Source: Paracoccaceae bacterium
Lineage (GTDB): Bacteria > Pseudomonadota > Alphaproteobacteria > Rhodobacterales > Rhodobacteraceae
Assembly: GCA_019429405.1 (NCBI GenBank)
Contig: JAHYIZ010000001.1
Span: 317,353-381,352, forward strand
Length of the DNA stretch: 64,000 nt
Reading direction: 5' to 3'
Positions 9,684 through 17,735 of the stretch are shown piece after piece. The notes under the pieces were generated by a model that saw only the letters and a program-made list of their open reading frames with translations, searched no databases and was not told the origin of the DNA. The translations under genes were made by a program, and so were the position numbers. Numbering within the stretch: the first letter of the stretch is position 1; every line of letters starts with the position of its first letter.

Positions 9684-10004
9684 ATGTCCACCACAGCCGT
9701 CACCGACGCCACCTTCGATGCCGAAGTGCGCAATTCCGATATTCCCGTGGTCGTCGATTTCTGGGCCGAGTGGTGCGGACCCTGCAAGATGATCGGCCCG
9801 TCGCTGGAAGAGCTTTCGGCCGAGTTCGCGGGCAAGGTGAAGATCGTCAAGGTCAATGTCGATGAAAACCCCGACAGCCCGGCGGCGCTGGGGGTGCGCG
9901 GCATCCCGACGCTGTTCCTGTTCAAGGATGGGCAGGTGCATTCCAACAAGGTTGGCGCAGCACCAAAAGCGGCGCTGAAAACCTGGATTCAGTCAGCGCT
10001 CTGA
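9684..10004 (+). CDS. trxA: thioredoxin
   Basis: A 106-residue thioredoxin, the general cytoplasmic protein disulfide reductase recharged by thioredoxin reductase. The redox motif WCGPC is at residues 30-34 with C31 and C34, the conserved Asp at 25 (VVDFWAEW), and the cis-Pro loop GIPTLFLF at about 73-80. The start is preceded by AGGAG at 9671-9675. It follows addA by 33 bp on the same strand and is closed by a strong terminator. Confidence 0.97.
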   Translation: MSTTAVTDATFDAEVRNSDIPVVVDFWAEWCGPCKMIGPSLEELSAEFAGKVKIVKVNVDENPDSPAALGVRGIPTLFLFKDGQVHSNKVGAAPKAALKTWIQSAL

Positions 10005-10023
10005 GGCGCGGGCAAGCGAAACG

Positions 10024-10045
10024 GGGCGCCTTCGGGCGCCCTTTT
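10024..10045 (+). terminator. rho-independent terminator of trxA
   Basis: A perfect 7-bp stem (10024-10030 with 10035-10041) closed by a TTCG tetraloop and followed by TTTT. It sits 20 bp after the trxA stop and ends where the stop codon of the leftward gene at 10045 begins. It may therefore serve mainly trxA. Confidence 0.85.
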
Positions 10046-10962
10046 CATATCGGCCAGCCGCCCCGGCGCAGCGCCGCCAGTATCTGTGCCTCGGCCTGCG
10101 GGCTGCCTGCGGCAATCGACTGGTCGGCCAGAAACCACCACAAATAGCGGTCATAGTCGGGGGCCGCGTCACCCGCGGCGCGGAATGCCTCAACCACGCC
10201 AAGGCGCGGTACCGACGCTGCAATGTGGTGAAAATCGATCTCGGCAAAAAGGACGGCAGGCTTGCCGAAAAAATAGCCGTTGAAGGCGACGCCCGAGTTT
10301 TGCGTAACCACCAGATCACAGGCGGCCAGCGCCTCAACCGCGCCCCCGGTTGCGACGCGCAGGCGCGGGTGCCGCGTGGCAAGCGCCTCAAGCGCGCGCA
10401 AATCGGCGGCGGAATAGGTTTCCTTGGGGTGCAGCGTGGCAAGAATGCGGGCGCTGGGCATTTGTTCCAGCGTCACATCAAGCATGTCAAGCGGGCTCAT
10501 GGCTTGAAAGCTGCGATGGTCCTGCAGCATGCCCTGCAAAGGCACGAACACGAAACTTTCGCGCCGTGGCGCATCGGCGGCACCCTTGAAAAGCCTCCGC
10601 CGCCAGTGCGCGGCAAAGATGCGAGCGGTTTCGGGGTCGATCGCTTCGGGGGTGAAACTGGCTGTGGCCACCGGCCATTCCCAGCGCTTTGCGCTGCGTT
10701 CAATATGCCAGAAGGCGCCAACATAGGTGTGCCGGCAAACAAGGCCGTGGCCTGCGGGCGGTTCTTCCATCAGGCTCAGGCCGTAGCCGGGCGCGGCAGC
10801 GGCCAGCAACCTTTCACGCAGCACATCGGGGCGCAATTCCACCTGCCAGCCCTGCCCTCGCACCGCCGCCATGACCCGATTGAAGAAGTTGTGCCGCCCC
10901 TCGCGGGCCGCATCAATAATGCCGTCGGGCAAATAGAGGGTCACGGTCCGGTTCAGCGACAT
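10045..10962 (-). CDS. capsule polysaccharide synthesis-like protein (putative)
   Basis: A 305-residue cytoplasmic protein transcribed leftward from a promoter region shared with hslV. The C-terminal half resembles capsular polysaccharide synthesis/export proteins of the KpsS/KpsC (Capsule_synth) type, with a strand-turn ILATLHPKETYS at about residues 190-201 and VVTQNSGVAFNGYFFGKPAVLF at about 235-256. The latter is the Gly/Asn-rich site in which these GT-B-like enzymes sense a blocked sugar donor. The N-terminal half is not recognised. No signal peptide or membrane helix is visible. There are no other capsule genes nearby, so it is a lone member and its substrate is unknown. The assignment rests mainly on the C-terminal motif. 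Confidence 0.6.
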   Translation of the reverse strand: MSLNRTVTLYLPDGIIDAAREGRHNFFNRVMAAVRGQGWQVELRPDVLRERLLAAAAPGYGLSLMEEPPAGHGLVCRHTYVGAFWHIERSAKRWEWPVATASFTPEAIDPETARIFAAHWRRRLFKGAADAPRRESFVFVPLQGMLQDHRSFQAMSPLDMLDVTLEQMPSARILATLHPKETYSAADLRALEALATRHPRLRVATGGAVEALAACDLVVTQNSGVAFNGYFFGKPAVLFAEIDFHHIAASVPRLGVVEAFRAAGDAAPDYDRYLWWFLADQSIAAGSPQAEAQILAALRRGGWPI

Positions 10963-11053
10963 GCGCAAAACTAGCGCGGCGGCGCGGGCTTGGGCAAGCC
11001 GCGCCTTGCAGGGCGGCGCCCGGACACGCATATGAAGCCAAACGGAGGGCACG

Positions 11054-11611
11054 ATGGCAGAAGACAGGTTTCCCGGCTGGCACGGCACGACGATATTGGC
11101 GGTGCGGCGCGGCGGGCGCGTGGTGGTGGCGGGCGACGGGCAGGTGAGCCTTGGCAACACGGTCATCAAAGGCGCCGCGCGCAAGGTGCGAAGGCTTAGC
11201 CCCGGCGGGCACGATGTGGTTTGCGGCTTTGCCGGGTCAACCGCCGACGCCTTCACGCTGCTGGAACGGCTTGAGAAAAAGCTGGAGGCTGCACCGGGGC
11301 AACTGGCGCGCGCCTGCGTTGACCTTGCCAAGGACTGGCGCATGGACAAATACCTGCGCAATCTTGAGGCGATGCTGATCGTCACCGACGGCAGCCTGAT
11401 GTTCGTGCTGACCGGCGCCGGCGATGTGCTGGAGCCCGAACACGACGTGGCGGCGATCGGCTCTGGCGGCAATTTCGCGCTCGCCGCCGCGCGCGGTCTG
11501 ATGGAAACCAGGATGGACGCCGAGGCGGTGGCGCGCAAGGCCATGGCGATTGCCGCCGATATCTGCGTGTTCACCAACGGCAACCTGACGGTGGAAAGCA
11601 TTTCCGCATGA
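11054..11611 (+). CDS. hslV: ATP-dependent protease peptidase subunit HslV
   Basis: HslV forms the double hexameric threonine peptidase core of the HslVU (ClpQY) protease. The protein starts with an 11-residue propeptide ([11 protein letters not shown]), a form common in alphaproteobacteria. The catalytic Thr is residue 12 ([10 protein letters not shown]), exposed after cleavage. Conserved segments include GDGQVSLG (about 27-34) and [15 protein letters not shown] (about 57-71). Total length 185 residues, normal for the propeptide-containing form. Its stop overlaps, as ATGA, the start of a 73-codon gene that separates it from hslU. Confidence 0.96.
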   Translation: MAEDRFPGWHGTTILAVRRGGRVVVAGDGQVSLGNTVIKGAARKVRRLSPGGHDVVCGFAGSTADAFTLLERLEKKLEAAPGQLARACVDLAKDWRMDKYLRNLEAMLIVTDGSLMFVLTGAGDVLEPEHDVAAIGSGGNFALAAARGLMETRMDAEAVARKAMAIAADICVFTNGNLTVESISA

Positions 11612-11829
11612 ATGCGCAACTCAAGGTGCTTTCAGGCCAGGACGCCGTTCGATTTCTTGAACGCGATCAGATGGGCTATGTCGCAAGAGATCCAAGTGGC
11701 TGGATTCGCCTTTTCCGTGACCGCGAGACGGCAGTCTATTGGCTTCTAGAGTATCCCGATAGCTCTAGTCACGGTGGCGGGCCTCCTCGCCTTACGCCCC
11801 TTTTTGTTTTCGAGGAAACATCAGAATGA
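11608..11829 (+). CDS. small unknown protein encoded between hslV and hslU
   Basis: A 73-residue soluble protein (starts [20 protein letters not shown]) that I do not recognise. It starts in an ATGA overlap with hslV and ends in a second ATGA overlap with hslU, so all three are likely translated as a coupled set. The sequence is compact, with one amphipathic helix ([11 protein letters not shown]), a possible beta hairpin ([19 protein letters not shown]) and an acidic tail (FVFEETSE). Codon use differs from its neighbours: AGA, AGT, CTA and TCT codons are frequent and the DNA is visibly lower in GC. An adaptor or modulator of HslVU would fit the position, but that is inference; a recently acquired passenger gene is the alternative. 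Confidence 0.75.
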   Translation: MNAQLKVLSGQDAVRFLERDQMGYVARDPSGWIRLFRDRETAVYWLLEYPDSSSHGGGPPRLTPLFVFEETSE

Positions 11830-13130
11830 CCGACCTGACCCCCCGCGAGATCGTATCCGAGCTTGACCGCTACATCATCGGGCAAGGCGCGGCCAAGCGC
11901 GCGGTGGCGGTGGCCTTGCGCAACCGCTGGCGCCGAAAGCAACTGGCCGATGATCTGCGCGAAGAGGTCTACCCGAAGAACATATTGATGATCGGGCCGA
12001 CCGGGGTGGGCAAGACCGAGATCAGCCGCCGTCTGGCAAAGCTCGCCCGCGCGCCGTTCCTGAAGGTCGAGGCGACCAAGTTCACCGAGGTGGGCTATGT
12101 GGGCCGCGACGTGGAACAGATCATCCGCGATCTGACCGACGCCGCGGTGGCCGACACCCGCGCCCGGATGCGCGGCGAGGTGCGGGGCCGCGCCCACAAG
12201 GCCGCCGAGGAACGGGTGATCGACGCGCTGGCAGGCACCGACGCGCGCGAGGGAACGCGCGAGATGTTTCGCGGCAAGCTGAAGCGCGGCGAGCTGGATG
12301 CCACGATGATCGAGCTCGACGTGGCCGACACCGCGCCCAGCATCGGCATGATGCCGATGGGCGGGCCGGGGATGGAAGGCCAGATGCAGGGCCTGCAAGA
12401 CATGCTCAGCAAGGCCTTCGGCGGGCGGCGCACCCGCAGACGCATGACCGTGGCGCAAAGCTATGAGGCGTTGATTTCGGAAGAGGCCGACAAGCTCTTG
12501 GATGACGAAGCGGTGAAGGCGGCGGCGCTTGAGGCGGTGCAGCAGCAGGGCATCGTGTTCATCGACGAGATCGACAAGGTCGCCAGCCGCGCCGAAACGC
12601 GGGGCGCCGATGTCAGCCGCGAAGGCGTGCAGCGCGACCTGTTGCCGCTGATCGAGGGAACCACTGTCAGCACCAAATACGGGCCGGTGAAGACCGATCA
12701 CATCCTGTTCATCGCCTCGGGCGCGTTTCACATCGCCAAACCCTCGGACCTGTTGCCCGAATTGCAGGGGCGGCTGCCAATACGGGTCGAGCTGCAACCG
12801 CTGACCGAGGGCGATTTTGTGCGCATCCTGACCGAAACCGACAACGCGCTGACACTGCAATACTCCGCGCTGCTGGCGACCGAGCAGGTGACGGTCAGCT
12901 TTACCCCCGATGGCATCGCCGCGCTGGCGCGGATTGCCGCCGAGGTGAACCGCGCGGTGGAAAACATCGGCGCGCGGCGGCTTTACACGGTGATGGAGCG
13001 GGTGTTCGAGGAACTTTCGTTTACCGCACCAGACCGCGGCGGCGAGGCGGTGGTGGTCAACTCCGCCTTCGTCGAGAAGCATCTGGGCGATCTGTCGCGT
13101 TCAACCGACCTTAGCCGGTATGTGCTCTGA
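11826..13130 (+). CDS. hslU: ATP-dependent protease ATPase subunit HslU
   Basis: HslU (ClpY) is the AAA+ unfoldase that feeds substrates to HslV. The protein has 434 residues. N-terminal [17 protein letters not shown] is the family signature. Walker A GPTGVGKT is at residues 57-64, and [18 protein letters not shown] is the pore-loop region (pore GYVG near residue 88). The inserted I-domain covers about 110-230, and Walker B is [12 protein letters not shown] (about 240-251). The C-terminal sensor region ([11 protein letters not shown]) and the terminal RYVL, which docks into HslV, are present. The start overlaps the small upstream gene and has GAGGA at 11812-11816. Confidence 0.97.
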   Translation: MTDLTPREIVSELDRYIIGQGAAKRAVAVALRNRWRRKQLADDLREEVYPKNILMIGPTGVGKTEISRRLAKLARAPFLKVEATKFTEVGYVGRDVEQIIRDLTDAAVADTRARMRGEVRGRAHKAAEERVIDALAGTDAREGTREMFRGKLKRGELDATMIELDVADTAPSIGMMPMGGPGMEGQMQGLQDMLSKAFGGRRTRRRMTVAQSYEALISEEADKLLDDEAVKAAALEAVQQQGIVFIDEIDKVASRAETRGADVSREGVQRDLLPLIEGTTVSTKYGPVKTDHILFIASGAFHIAKPSDLLPELQGRLPIRVELQPLTEGDFVRILTETDNALTLQYSALLATEQVTVSFTPDGIAALARIAAEVNRAVENIGARRLYTVMERVFEELSFTAPDRGGEAVVVNSAFVEKHLGDLSRSTDLSRYVL

Positions 13131-13183
13131 CCCCTTTTGTTTTGGCGGCGCGCGGTCCATGAGGGCGCGAGCGGGGGTGCAAC

Positions 13184-14407
13184 ATGGGCTTTGTGGCGTT
13201 TGTGCGCGAAAATGCGCGTTGGCTGGCGGCGGGGGTGTTGCTCGCATTTCTCTCAAGCTTCGGGCAGACATTTTTCATCTCGGTATTCGCCGGGCAGATC
13301 AGGGCTGAGTTTGGCCTAAGCGATGGCGACTGGGGCTGGGCCTTTACTGCAGGCACCATGGCATCGGCGGCACTGATGCTCTGGGCCGGCGGGCTGACCG
13401 ACCGCTTCCGGGTGCGCTCCCTTGCCGCTTGGGTGCTGGCTGCGCTGGCCGCCGCCTGCGTGGCGATGGCGCTGAATCCAGCCGCTTGGGCGCTGCCATT
13501 TGTCATCTTCGCCCTGCGCTTTACCGGGCAGGGCATGACCAGCCACACCGCCGTGGTGGCGATGGCGCGCTGGTTTGTCGCCAACCGGGGCCGGGCGCTT
13601 GCAGTGGCTGGGCTGGGCTATGCAATTGCCGAGGCACTGATGCCGATGATCTACGTCGCAGCGCTGCGGGTGGTAAGCTGGCGCGCGCTCTGGCTGGTTT
13701 CGGCGGCATTCCTGCTCTTGGGCGTTCCGCTGCTGCGGGTGCTGCTGGCGCAGGAACGCACACCGCAAAGCATGGCCAACGAAAGCTCGGCCCCCGGCAT
13801 GGGCGGGCGCCACTGGACCCGCGCGCAGGTGCTGCGGCACTGGCTGATCTGGGCGATTCTGCCGGCGCTGATCGCGCCCTCGGCCTTCATGACGGCGTTC
13901 TTCTTCCAGCAGGTGCATCTGGCCCAGATCAAGGGCTGGGATCATCTGGCACTGGTGGCGCTGTTTCCGCTGTTTCCGGCTGCGGGGGTTGCGGCATCTT
14001 TCCTGTTTGGCTGGAGCATCGACCGGCTCGGGGCGGGGCGGCTGATGGGGGTCTATCAAGTCGGGCTGGCGGCGGGATATCTGGTGCTGGCACTGACCGA
14101 ATCGCTGACCGGGGCGGCGGTTGCACTGGTGCTGCTGGGCATCACCTCTGGCGGGCAGGGCACCTTGCCCAATGCCTTCTGGGCCGAGTACTACGGCACC
14201 CGCAACATCGGCGCGATCAAGTCGGTCGTGACCGCGGTGCTGGTGTTCGGCTCTGCGATCGGGCCAGGGTTAAGCGGCGCACTGATTGACCGCGGAATCA
14301 TGTTCCCGCAGCAGATGCTGGCAATAGCCGCCTATGTGGTGCTGGCCTCTGCGCTGATGGCATTTGCCGTGGCCCGCGCCCGGCGAAGCCTAGCGGCTGC
14401 GGCGTAG
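13184..14407 (+). CDS. major facilitator superfamily transporter
   Basis: A 407-residue inner-membrane carrier with about twelve hydrophobic segments. The N-terminal FISVFAGQIRAEFGLSDGDWG is typical of oxalate/formate-antiporter-like and related MFS proteins. The loop 2-3 motif is GGLTDRFRVR (about residues 70-79) and the matching loop 8-9 motif is FGWSIDRLGAGRLMG (about 270-284). The first is a weakly conserved MFS A-motif. The substrate cannot be read. It begins 53 bp after hslU and its 3' end overlaps that of the smr gene by 18 bp in convergent orientation. Confidence 0.85.
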   Translation: MGFVAFVRENARWLAAGVLLAFLSSFGQTFFISVFAGQIRAEFGLSDGDWGWAFTAGTMASAALMLWAGGLTDRFRVRSLAAWVLAALAAACVAMALNPAAWALPFVIFALRFTGQGMTSHTAVVAMARWFVANRGRALAVAGLGYAIAEALMPMIYVAALRVVSWRALWLVSAAFLLLGVPLLRVLLAQERTPQSMANESSAPGMGGRHWTRAQVLRHWLIWAILPALIAPSAFMTAFFFQQVHLAQIKGWDHLALVALFPLFPAAGVAASFLFGWSIDRLGAGRLMGVYQVGLAAGYLVLALTESLTGAAVALVLLGITSGGQGTLPNAFWAEYYGTRNIGAIKSVVTAVLVFGSAIGPGLSGALIDRGIMFPQQMLAIAAYVVLASALMAFAVARARRSLAAAA

Positions 14408-14986
14408 GTAGACGTAATAGGCGCCCGCACCACCATGCTTCAGATGTGCCTGCGCCACTTGCAACACCGCACCGCCCAAGGGCGCCTGATGCAGCCAGAG
14501 AGGCACCTGATGGCGCAAAAGGCCGTGGCGCATAGGGATGGGGCCGTCGTCGGCGCCCAGCCGCCCCTTGCCGGTGATGACCAGAACCAGCCGCAGCCCG
14601 GCATCCTGCGCGCGCAGGATAAAGCGGATCAGCTCTGGGTGGGCCTCAGCCAACGTCATCCCGTGCAGGTCGATGCGCGCCTCGGGGGTCAGGCGCCCGC
14701 GGGTCAGCTTGCGGTGGGCCTTGTGGTCCATGCTTAGCGGAGCGTTTGCAAGACGGTCCGCAAGGCTTGGCGCGGCGGTATGGCGCAGGCGCGGCTCGGG
14801 CACCGCCTGGCCAATGCGAAACGCTGGCAAATCGGGCGGGCGTGGCAGGCGGGGCGGGTGCACCGGCACCGGCGCCGGGTCGGGCACAGGCACACGCGCC
14901 TCGGGGCGCAGCGCGACCGCGCTGGCGGCAACATGCGCCCAAAGCTCGCGTTCCTCGGGGCTCAGCTTGCGCTTGCGGCGGTGCAT
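14390..14986 (-). CDS. Smr/MutS2 C-terminal domain protein
   Basis: A 198-residue protein. The Smr domain occupies about residues 95-185: ARIDLHGMTLAEAHPELIRFI followed by LVLVITGKGRLG and the closing segment GGAVLQVAQAHLKHGGAGAYYV. Smr domains cut or nick branched DNA and RNA. The N-terminal 90 residues are a proline- and basic-rich linker (repeated RVPVPDPAPVPVHPP-like text), probably disordered. It follows the Tim44-like gene by only 9 bp on the same strand. In relatives I recall a lytic transglycosylase (mltA) between the two; none is present here. Confidence 0.88.
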   Translation of the reverse strand: MHRRKRKLSPEERELWAHVAASAVALRPEARVPVPDPAPVPVHPPRLPRPPDLPAFRIGQAVPEPRLRHTAAPSLADRLANAPLSMDHKAHRKLTRGRLTPEARIDLHGMTLAEAHPELIRFILRAQDAGLRLVLVITGKGRLGADDGPIPMRHGLLRHQVPLWLHQAPLGGAVLQVAQAHLKHGGAGAYYVYLRRSR

Positions 14987-14995
14987 CGCGCCGCC

Positions 14996-15658
14996 TCAGG
15001 CGCTGGTGGCGACAAGCTGCCAGTTCGGGTCTTTGGCGCCCATCTTGCGCGCGAAGGTCCAGGTGTCGCGCTGCTTGCGCGGGGTTTTCGGGTCGCCTTC
15101 GACCACCTGCCCCGCCGCGTCGCGCGCCGATGAAATCAGCTCGCCCAGAAAGCGCACCGAAATCTCGGCCTCGTGCGATTTTGGGTCATATTCAGCTGCT
15201 TCCAGCACCAGCTCGCGCACGCCGATGAACTCGGCCTGCACCGTCAGCCCCTGCTGCGCGCGCGCCTGCACCACCGCGTCGAAGGCGGCATAGACCTCGG
15301 GCGCGAGGAATGGGCGCACCGCCGCAATATCGCTGCGCTCAAACGCCATCAGGATCATTTCATAGGCACCGCGCGCGCCTTGCAGAAAATCGGTCACACC
15401 GAACGATGGCTCGGCGCGCTTCATCGCCAAAAGCGCCAGCGCGGCGGGGCTGCCCTCGGGCACATGGTCGGTGATATCGCGGTCTTGCCCGCCCTCGATC
15501 ACCTCAAAGCCGCGGCGCGCGCTGCGGGTGGCGGGTTCGATTTCGGGAAGGTCGGGTTTTTCAAAACCCTCTCGGGTACCCAGCACGTTTTTCAGGCGCA
15601 GAATCAGAAAGATGGCGATCCCGGCCAGAACGATCAGCTGAATCACGGCATTGGACAT
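14996..15658 (-). CDS. Tim44/TimA-like domain membrane-anchored protein
   Basis: A 220-residue protein with an N-terminal transmembrane helix (about residues 5-20, AVIQLIVLAGIAIFLILRL) and a C-terminal Tim44-like domain (about 80-218). That domain includes GAYEMILMAFERSDIAAVRPFLAPEVYAAF, the helix pair typical of this family, and VRFLGELISSARD. Mitochondrial Tim44 recruits Hsp70 to the import channel; the bacterial homologues are adaptors at the inner membrane with poorly known partners. It is divergent from fxsA-secB, and secB also concerns protein export, so the context is consistent with an envelope or secretion role. Confidence 0.88.
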   Translation of the reverse strand: MSNAVIQLIVLAGIAIFLILRLKNVLGTREGFEKPDLPEIEPATRSARRGFEVIEGGQDRDITDHVPEGSPAALALLAMKRAEPSFGVTDFLQGARGAYEMILMAFERSDIAAVRPFLAPEVYAAFDAVVQARAQQGLTVQAEFIGVRELVLEAAEYDPKSHEAEISVRFLGELISSARDAAGQVVEGDPKTPRKQRDTWTFARKMGAKDPNWQLVATSA

Positions 15659-15782
15659 GTTTAAACCTCGGTCGGGCTAGGGTTGGAAAACCCGGCAGTT
15701 GCACCCTATGTAGGGCAGCGGCGGGGTCAAGTCCACCGCCCCCCGGCGCAACAGGCGGCGGGGCAGACCTGGGGGCGCACGG

Positions 15783-16259
15783 ATGTGGATTTTTCTGGCC
15801 TTCGCGGCGGTGCCGCTGATTGAAATCGGTCTGTTCATTCAGATCGGCGGCGCGATCGGGCTGTGGCCGACGCTGGGGCTGGTGCTGGCAACAGCGCTGC
15901 TTGGGACGGCGCTGGTGCATAGCCAAGGGGCGCGCGCGCTGGCCGATCTGCGCTCTGCATTGAATGATCTGCGCGACCCCACCGCGCCGCTCGCGCATGG
16001 GGCGATGATTCTGTTTGCCGGGGCGCTGTTGCTGACGCCCGGCTTTTTCACCGATTCCGTCGGCCTTTTGCTGCTGGTGCCCGCAGTGCGGCGGGCGCTG
16101 TTGCGGGCGTTGGCCAAGCGGGTCCAGGTTGCAGGCTTTACCATGGGCGGTGGCCCACGCCAGACGACGCATCGCGCAGGGGTGATTGACGCCGATTATG
16201 TGGAAATTGACCCTGAAAATACGCCTCAGCACCCGCCTTCGGGCTGGACGCGGCATTGA
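15783..16259 (+). CDS. fxsA: FxsA family membrane protein
   Basis: A 158-residue inner-membrane protein of the FxsA/YtxF-like family, named after an E. coli gene that relieves F-plasmid exclusion of phage T7. Three to four hydrophobic segments are visible: residues 1-22, 25-47 and 78-105. They include the family segment LLLTPGFFTDSVGLLLLVP at about 81-99, and a conserved glycine-rich turn (EIGLFIQIGGAIGLWPTLG). The tail is soluble. It lies 54 bp upstream of secB, the usual arrangement in alphaproteobacteria. Physiological function is unknown. Confidence 0.88.
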   Translation: MWIFLAFAAVPLIEIGLFIQIGGAIGLWPTLGLVLATALLGTALVHSQGARALADLRSALNDLRDPTAPLAHGAMILFAGALLLTPGFFTDSVGLLLLVPAVRRALLRALAKRVQVAGFTMGGGPRQTTHRAGVIDADYVEIDPENTPQHPPSGWTRH

Positions 16260-16313
16260 GGCACGGCGTGCGGGGTGCTACACCCGCAGCCGCAACTTGT
16301 TCTGGAGACTCCG

Positions 16314-16817
16314 ATGGCTGATGAAAGTAATGGTGCCGCCCCGCAGGCGCCGCAGGTGAAGATGAGCGTGTTGGCGCAATTTGTGCGCGACATGTCGTTT
16401 GAAAATATCGTTGCGCAAAAGGGCATCGCCACAAACGAGGTGCAGCCCGAAACGCAGGTACAGGTCAGCCTCGATGCCCGCAAGCGCGCCACCGAGAACC
16501 AGTACGAGGTCATCACCAAGTTCAAGATCACCTCCACCAATGGCGCCAACAAGGCGCCGCTGTTCCTGATGGAGCTGGACTACGCTGGCATCTTTCTGGT
16601 CGAGGGCGTTCCTGAAGAGCAGATGCACCCGTTTCTGCTGATCGAATGCCCACGGATGCTGTTCCCCTATATCCGGCGCATCGTTTCCGATGTAACCCGC
16701 GATGGCGGCTTTGCGCCCTTCTACCTTGAAACCATCGATTTCCTTGCACTCTATCGCGCCGAACTGGCACGCCGTGCCGAGCAGACGTCGGCGGCGGCGC
16801 CGCAGACCCTTTCCTGA
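16314..16817 (+). CDS. secB: protein-export chaperone SecB
   Basis: SecB is the tetrameric chaperone that keeps preproteins unfolded and passes them to SecA. The start at 16314 (MADESNGAAPQAP) is chosen over an upstream in-frame position because it lies 8 bases after TCTGGAGA and gives the usual acidic leader. The 167-residue protein contains SVLAQFVRDMSFENIVAQKG (about 19-38) and YAGIFLVEGVPEEQMHPFLLIECPRMLFPYIRRIVSDVTRDGGF (about 93-136), the SecA-contact and substrate-groove strands. In relatives the convergent partner is dnaQ; here dnaQ is 37 kb away. Confidence 0.96.
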   Translation: MADESNGAAPQAPQVKMSVLAQFVRDMSFENIVAQKGIATNEVQPETQVQVSLDARKRATENQYEVITKFKITSTNGANKAPLFLMELDYAGIFLVEGVPEEQMHPFLLIECPRMLFPYIRRIVSDVTRDGGFAPFYLETIDFLALYRAELARRAEQTSAAAPQTLS

Positions 16818-16908
16818 TCAGCCGCGGCAAGCTGACCCTGTGGCAAGCTGCCCAAGTGACATACCCGCCCGCCGCGCCAAAATGGCTGCGGCGGAATTGC
16901 GGGCAAAA

Positions 16909-17439
16909 ATGGCAGATATGATTCCCGCCTGGGTAAATGGCGCGCTGACCCCGGTGGAGAAAGTTGCGGCGCATGTCCAGGGGCTCAAGCACAAGGCGGT
17001 TTCCGTGTTTGTGCTTGAGGGCGAGCGTGTGCTGATTCAGCGGCGGGCGGCGGGAAAGTACCACAGCGCGGGGCTTTGGGCGAACAGTTGCTGCACGCAT
17101 CCTGCCTGGGGCGAGAAATCGGCCAATTGCGCGGTGCGGCGCTTGCGTGAAGAGTTGGGCATTAGTGGGCTTTACCCTGCATTCGCCGACCGCGTTGAAT
17201 ACCGCGCCGACGTGGGCGAGGGCATGATCGAGCATGAGGTGGTTGATATCTATCTTGCCTATGCAAGCCCCGACACGGTGGTCACGCCCAACCCGGACGA
17301 GGTTTCCGACGTGCGCTGGGTCGGCATTTACGACCTTGCCGCCGATGTCGTGCGACACCCCGAACATTATACCAAGTGGCTATCGATCTATCTGGAGCGG
17401 CACATGGACCGGATCTTTGGCGCGGCACTGCGCCGCTAG
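16909..17439 (+). CDS. idi: isopentenyl-diphosphate delta-isomerase, type 1
   Basis: Interconverts isopentenyl and dimethylallyl diphosphate, the branch point for carotenoid, quinone and bacteriochlorophyll side chains. The start ATG 16909 gives MADMIPAWVNG, which lines up with Rhodobacter Idi. In-frame ATGs at 16882 and 16918 are alternatives, and no strong ribosome site decides between them. The Nudix-type fold shows WANSCCTHPAWGEK (residues 58-70; C61/C62 correspond to the active-site Cys), RRLREELGI (the modified Nudix helix, about 76-84) and MIEHEVVDIYLA (catalytic Glu region, about 106-117). Length 176 residues is normal. The 3' end overlaps the convergent DUF4387 gene. Confidence 0.92.
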   Translation: MADMIPAWVNGALTPVEKVAAHVQGLKHKAVSVFVLEGERVLIQRRAAGKYHSAGLWANSCCTHPAWGEKSANCAVRRLREELGISGLYPAFADRVEYRADVGEGMIEHEVVDIYLAYASPDTVVTPNPDEVSDVRWVGIYDLAADVVRHPEHYTKWLSIYLERHMDRIFGAALRR

Positions 17440-17735
17440 TCGATCTGCATTTCCGCCAGCAGAAAGCCCCAAGCCGCGCCGTGCATATCGCGGTCGGCAC
17501 GGGTGCCCTGCACGACGGGGCGCGGAACAGAGAACTTGACCACGTTCAGCTCTGCAATATCAAAGCGCTTCATCTGCGCCGCATCCACCCCGAACAGGGC
17601 CGCAACACGGGCGGTAGGCAGCGCCGAGACACGGGCAAAAGCGTCACTATTCCCGCAGAAAACGTCGATAGTCAGCCAGAACGGCCCAGCGTTTTTTGAC
17701 CGCACTTTTTCGACGACGCTGCCCAGCTCAGCCAT
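17436..17735 (-). CDS. DUF4387 protein, partner of AtuA-like protein
   Basis: A 99-residue protein beginning MAELGSVVEKVRSKNAGPFW, then LTIDVFCGNSDAF, the N-terminal signature of DUF4387. Members are nearly always encoded beside an AtuA/DUF1446 gene, as here: the start lies inside the last codons of the upstream AtuA gene (8-bp overlap) and has a GGAGGT ribosome site at 17741-17746. The pair is probably a heteromeric enzyme or complex in acyclic terpene or organic-acid breakdown. The biochemical role of DUF4387 is not established to my knowledge. Start chosen for the overlap and ribosome site; a longer frame upstream shadows AtuA. Confidence 0.88.
   Translation of the reverse strand: MAELGSVVEKVRSKNAGPFWLTIDVFCGNSDAFARVSALPTARVAALFGVDAAQMKRFDIAELNVVKFSVPRPVVQGTRADRDMHGAAWGFLLAEMQID

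Noticed and set aside
11769..13082. 437-codon minus-strand frame opposite hslU
   Set aside because: His/Gly/Arg-rich, mirrors the hslU codon pattern; hslU motifs are intact on the plus strand.
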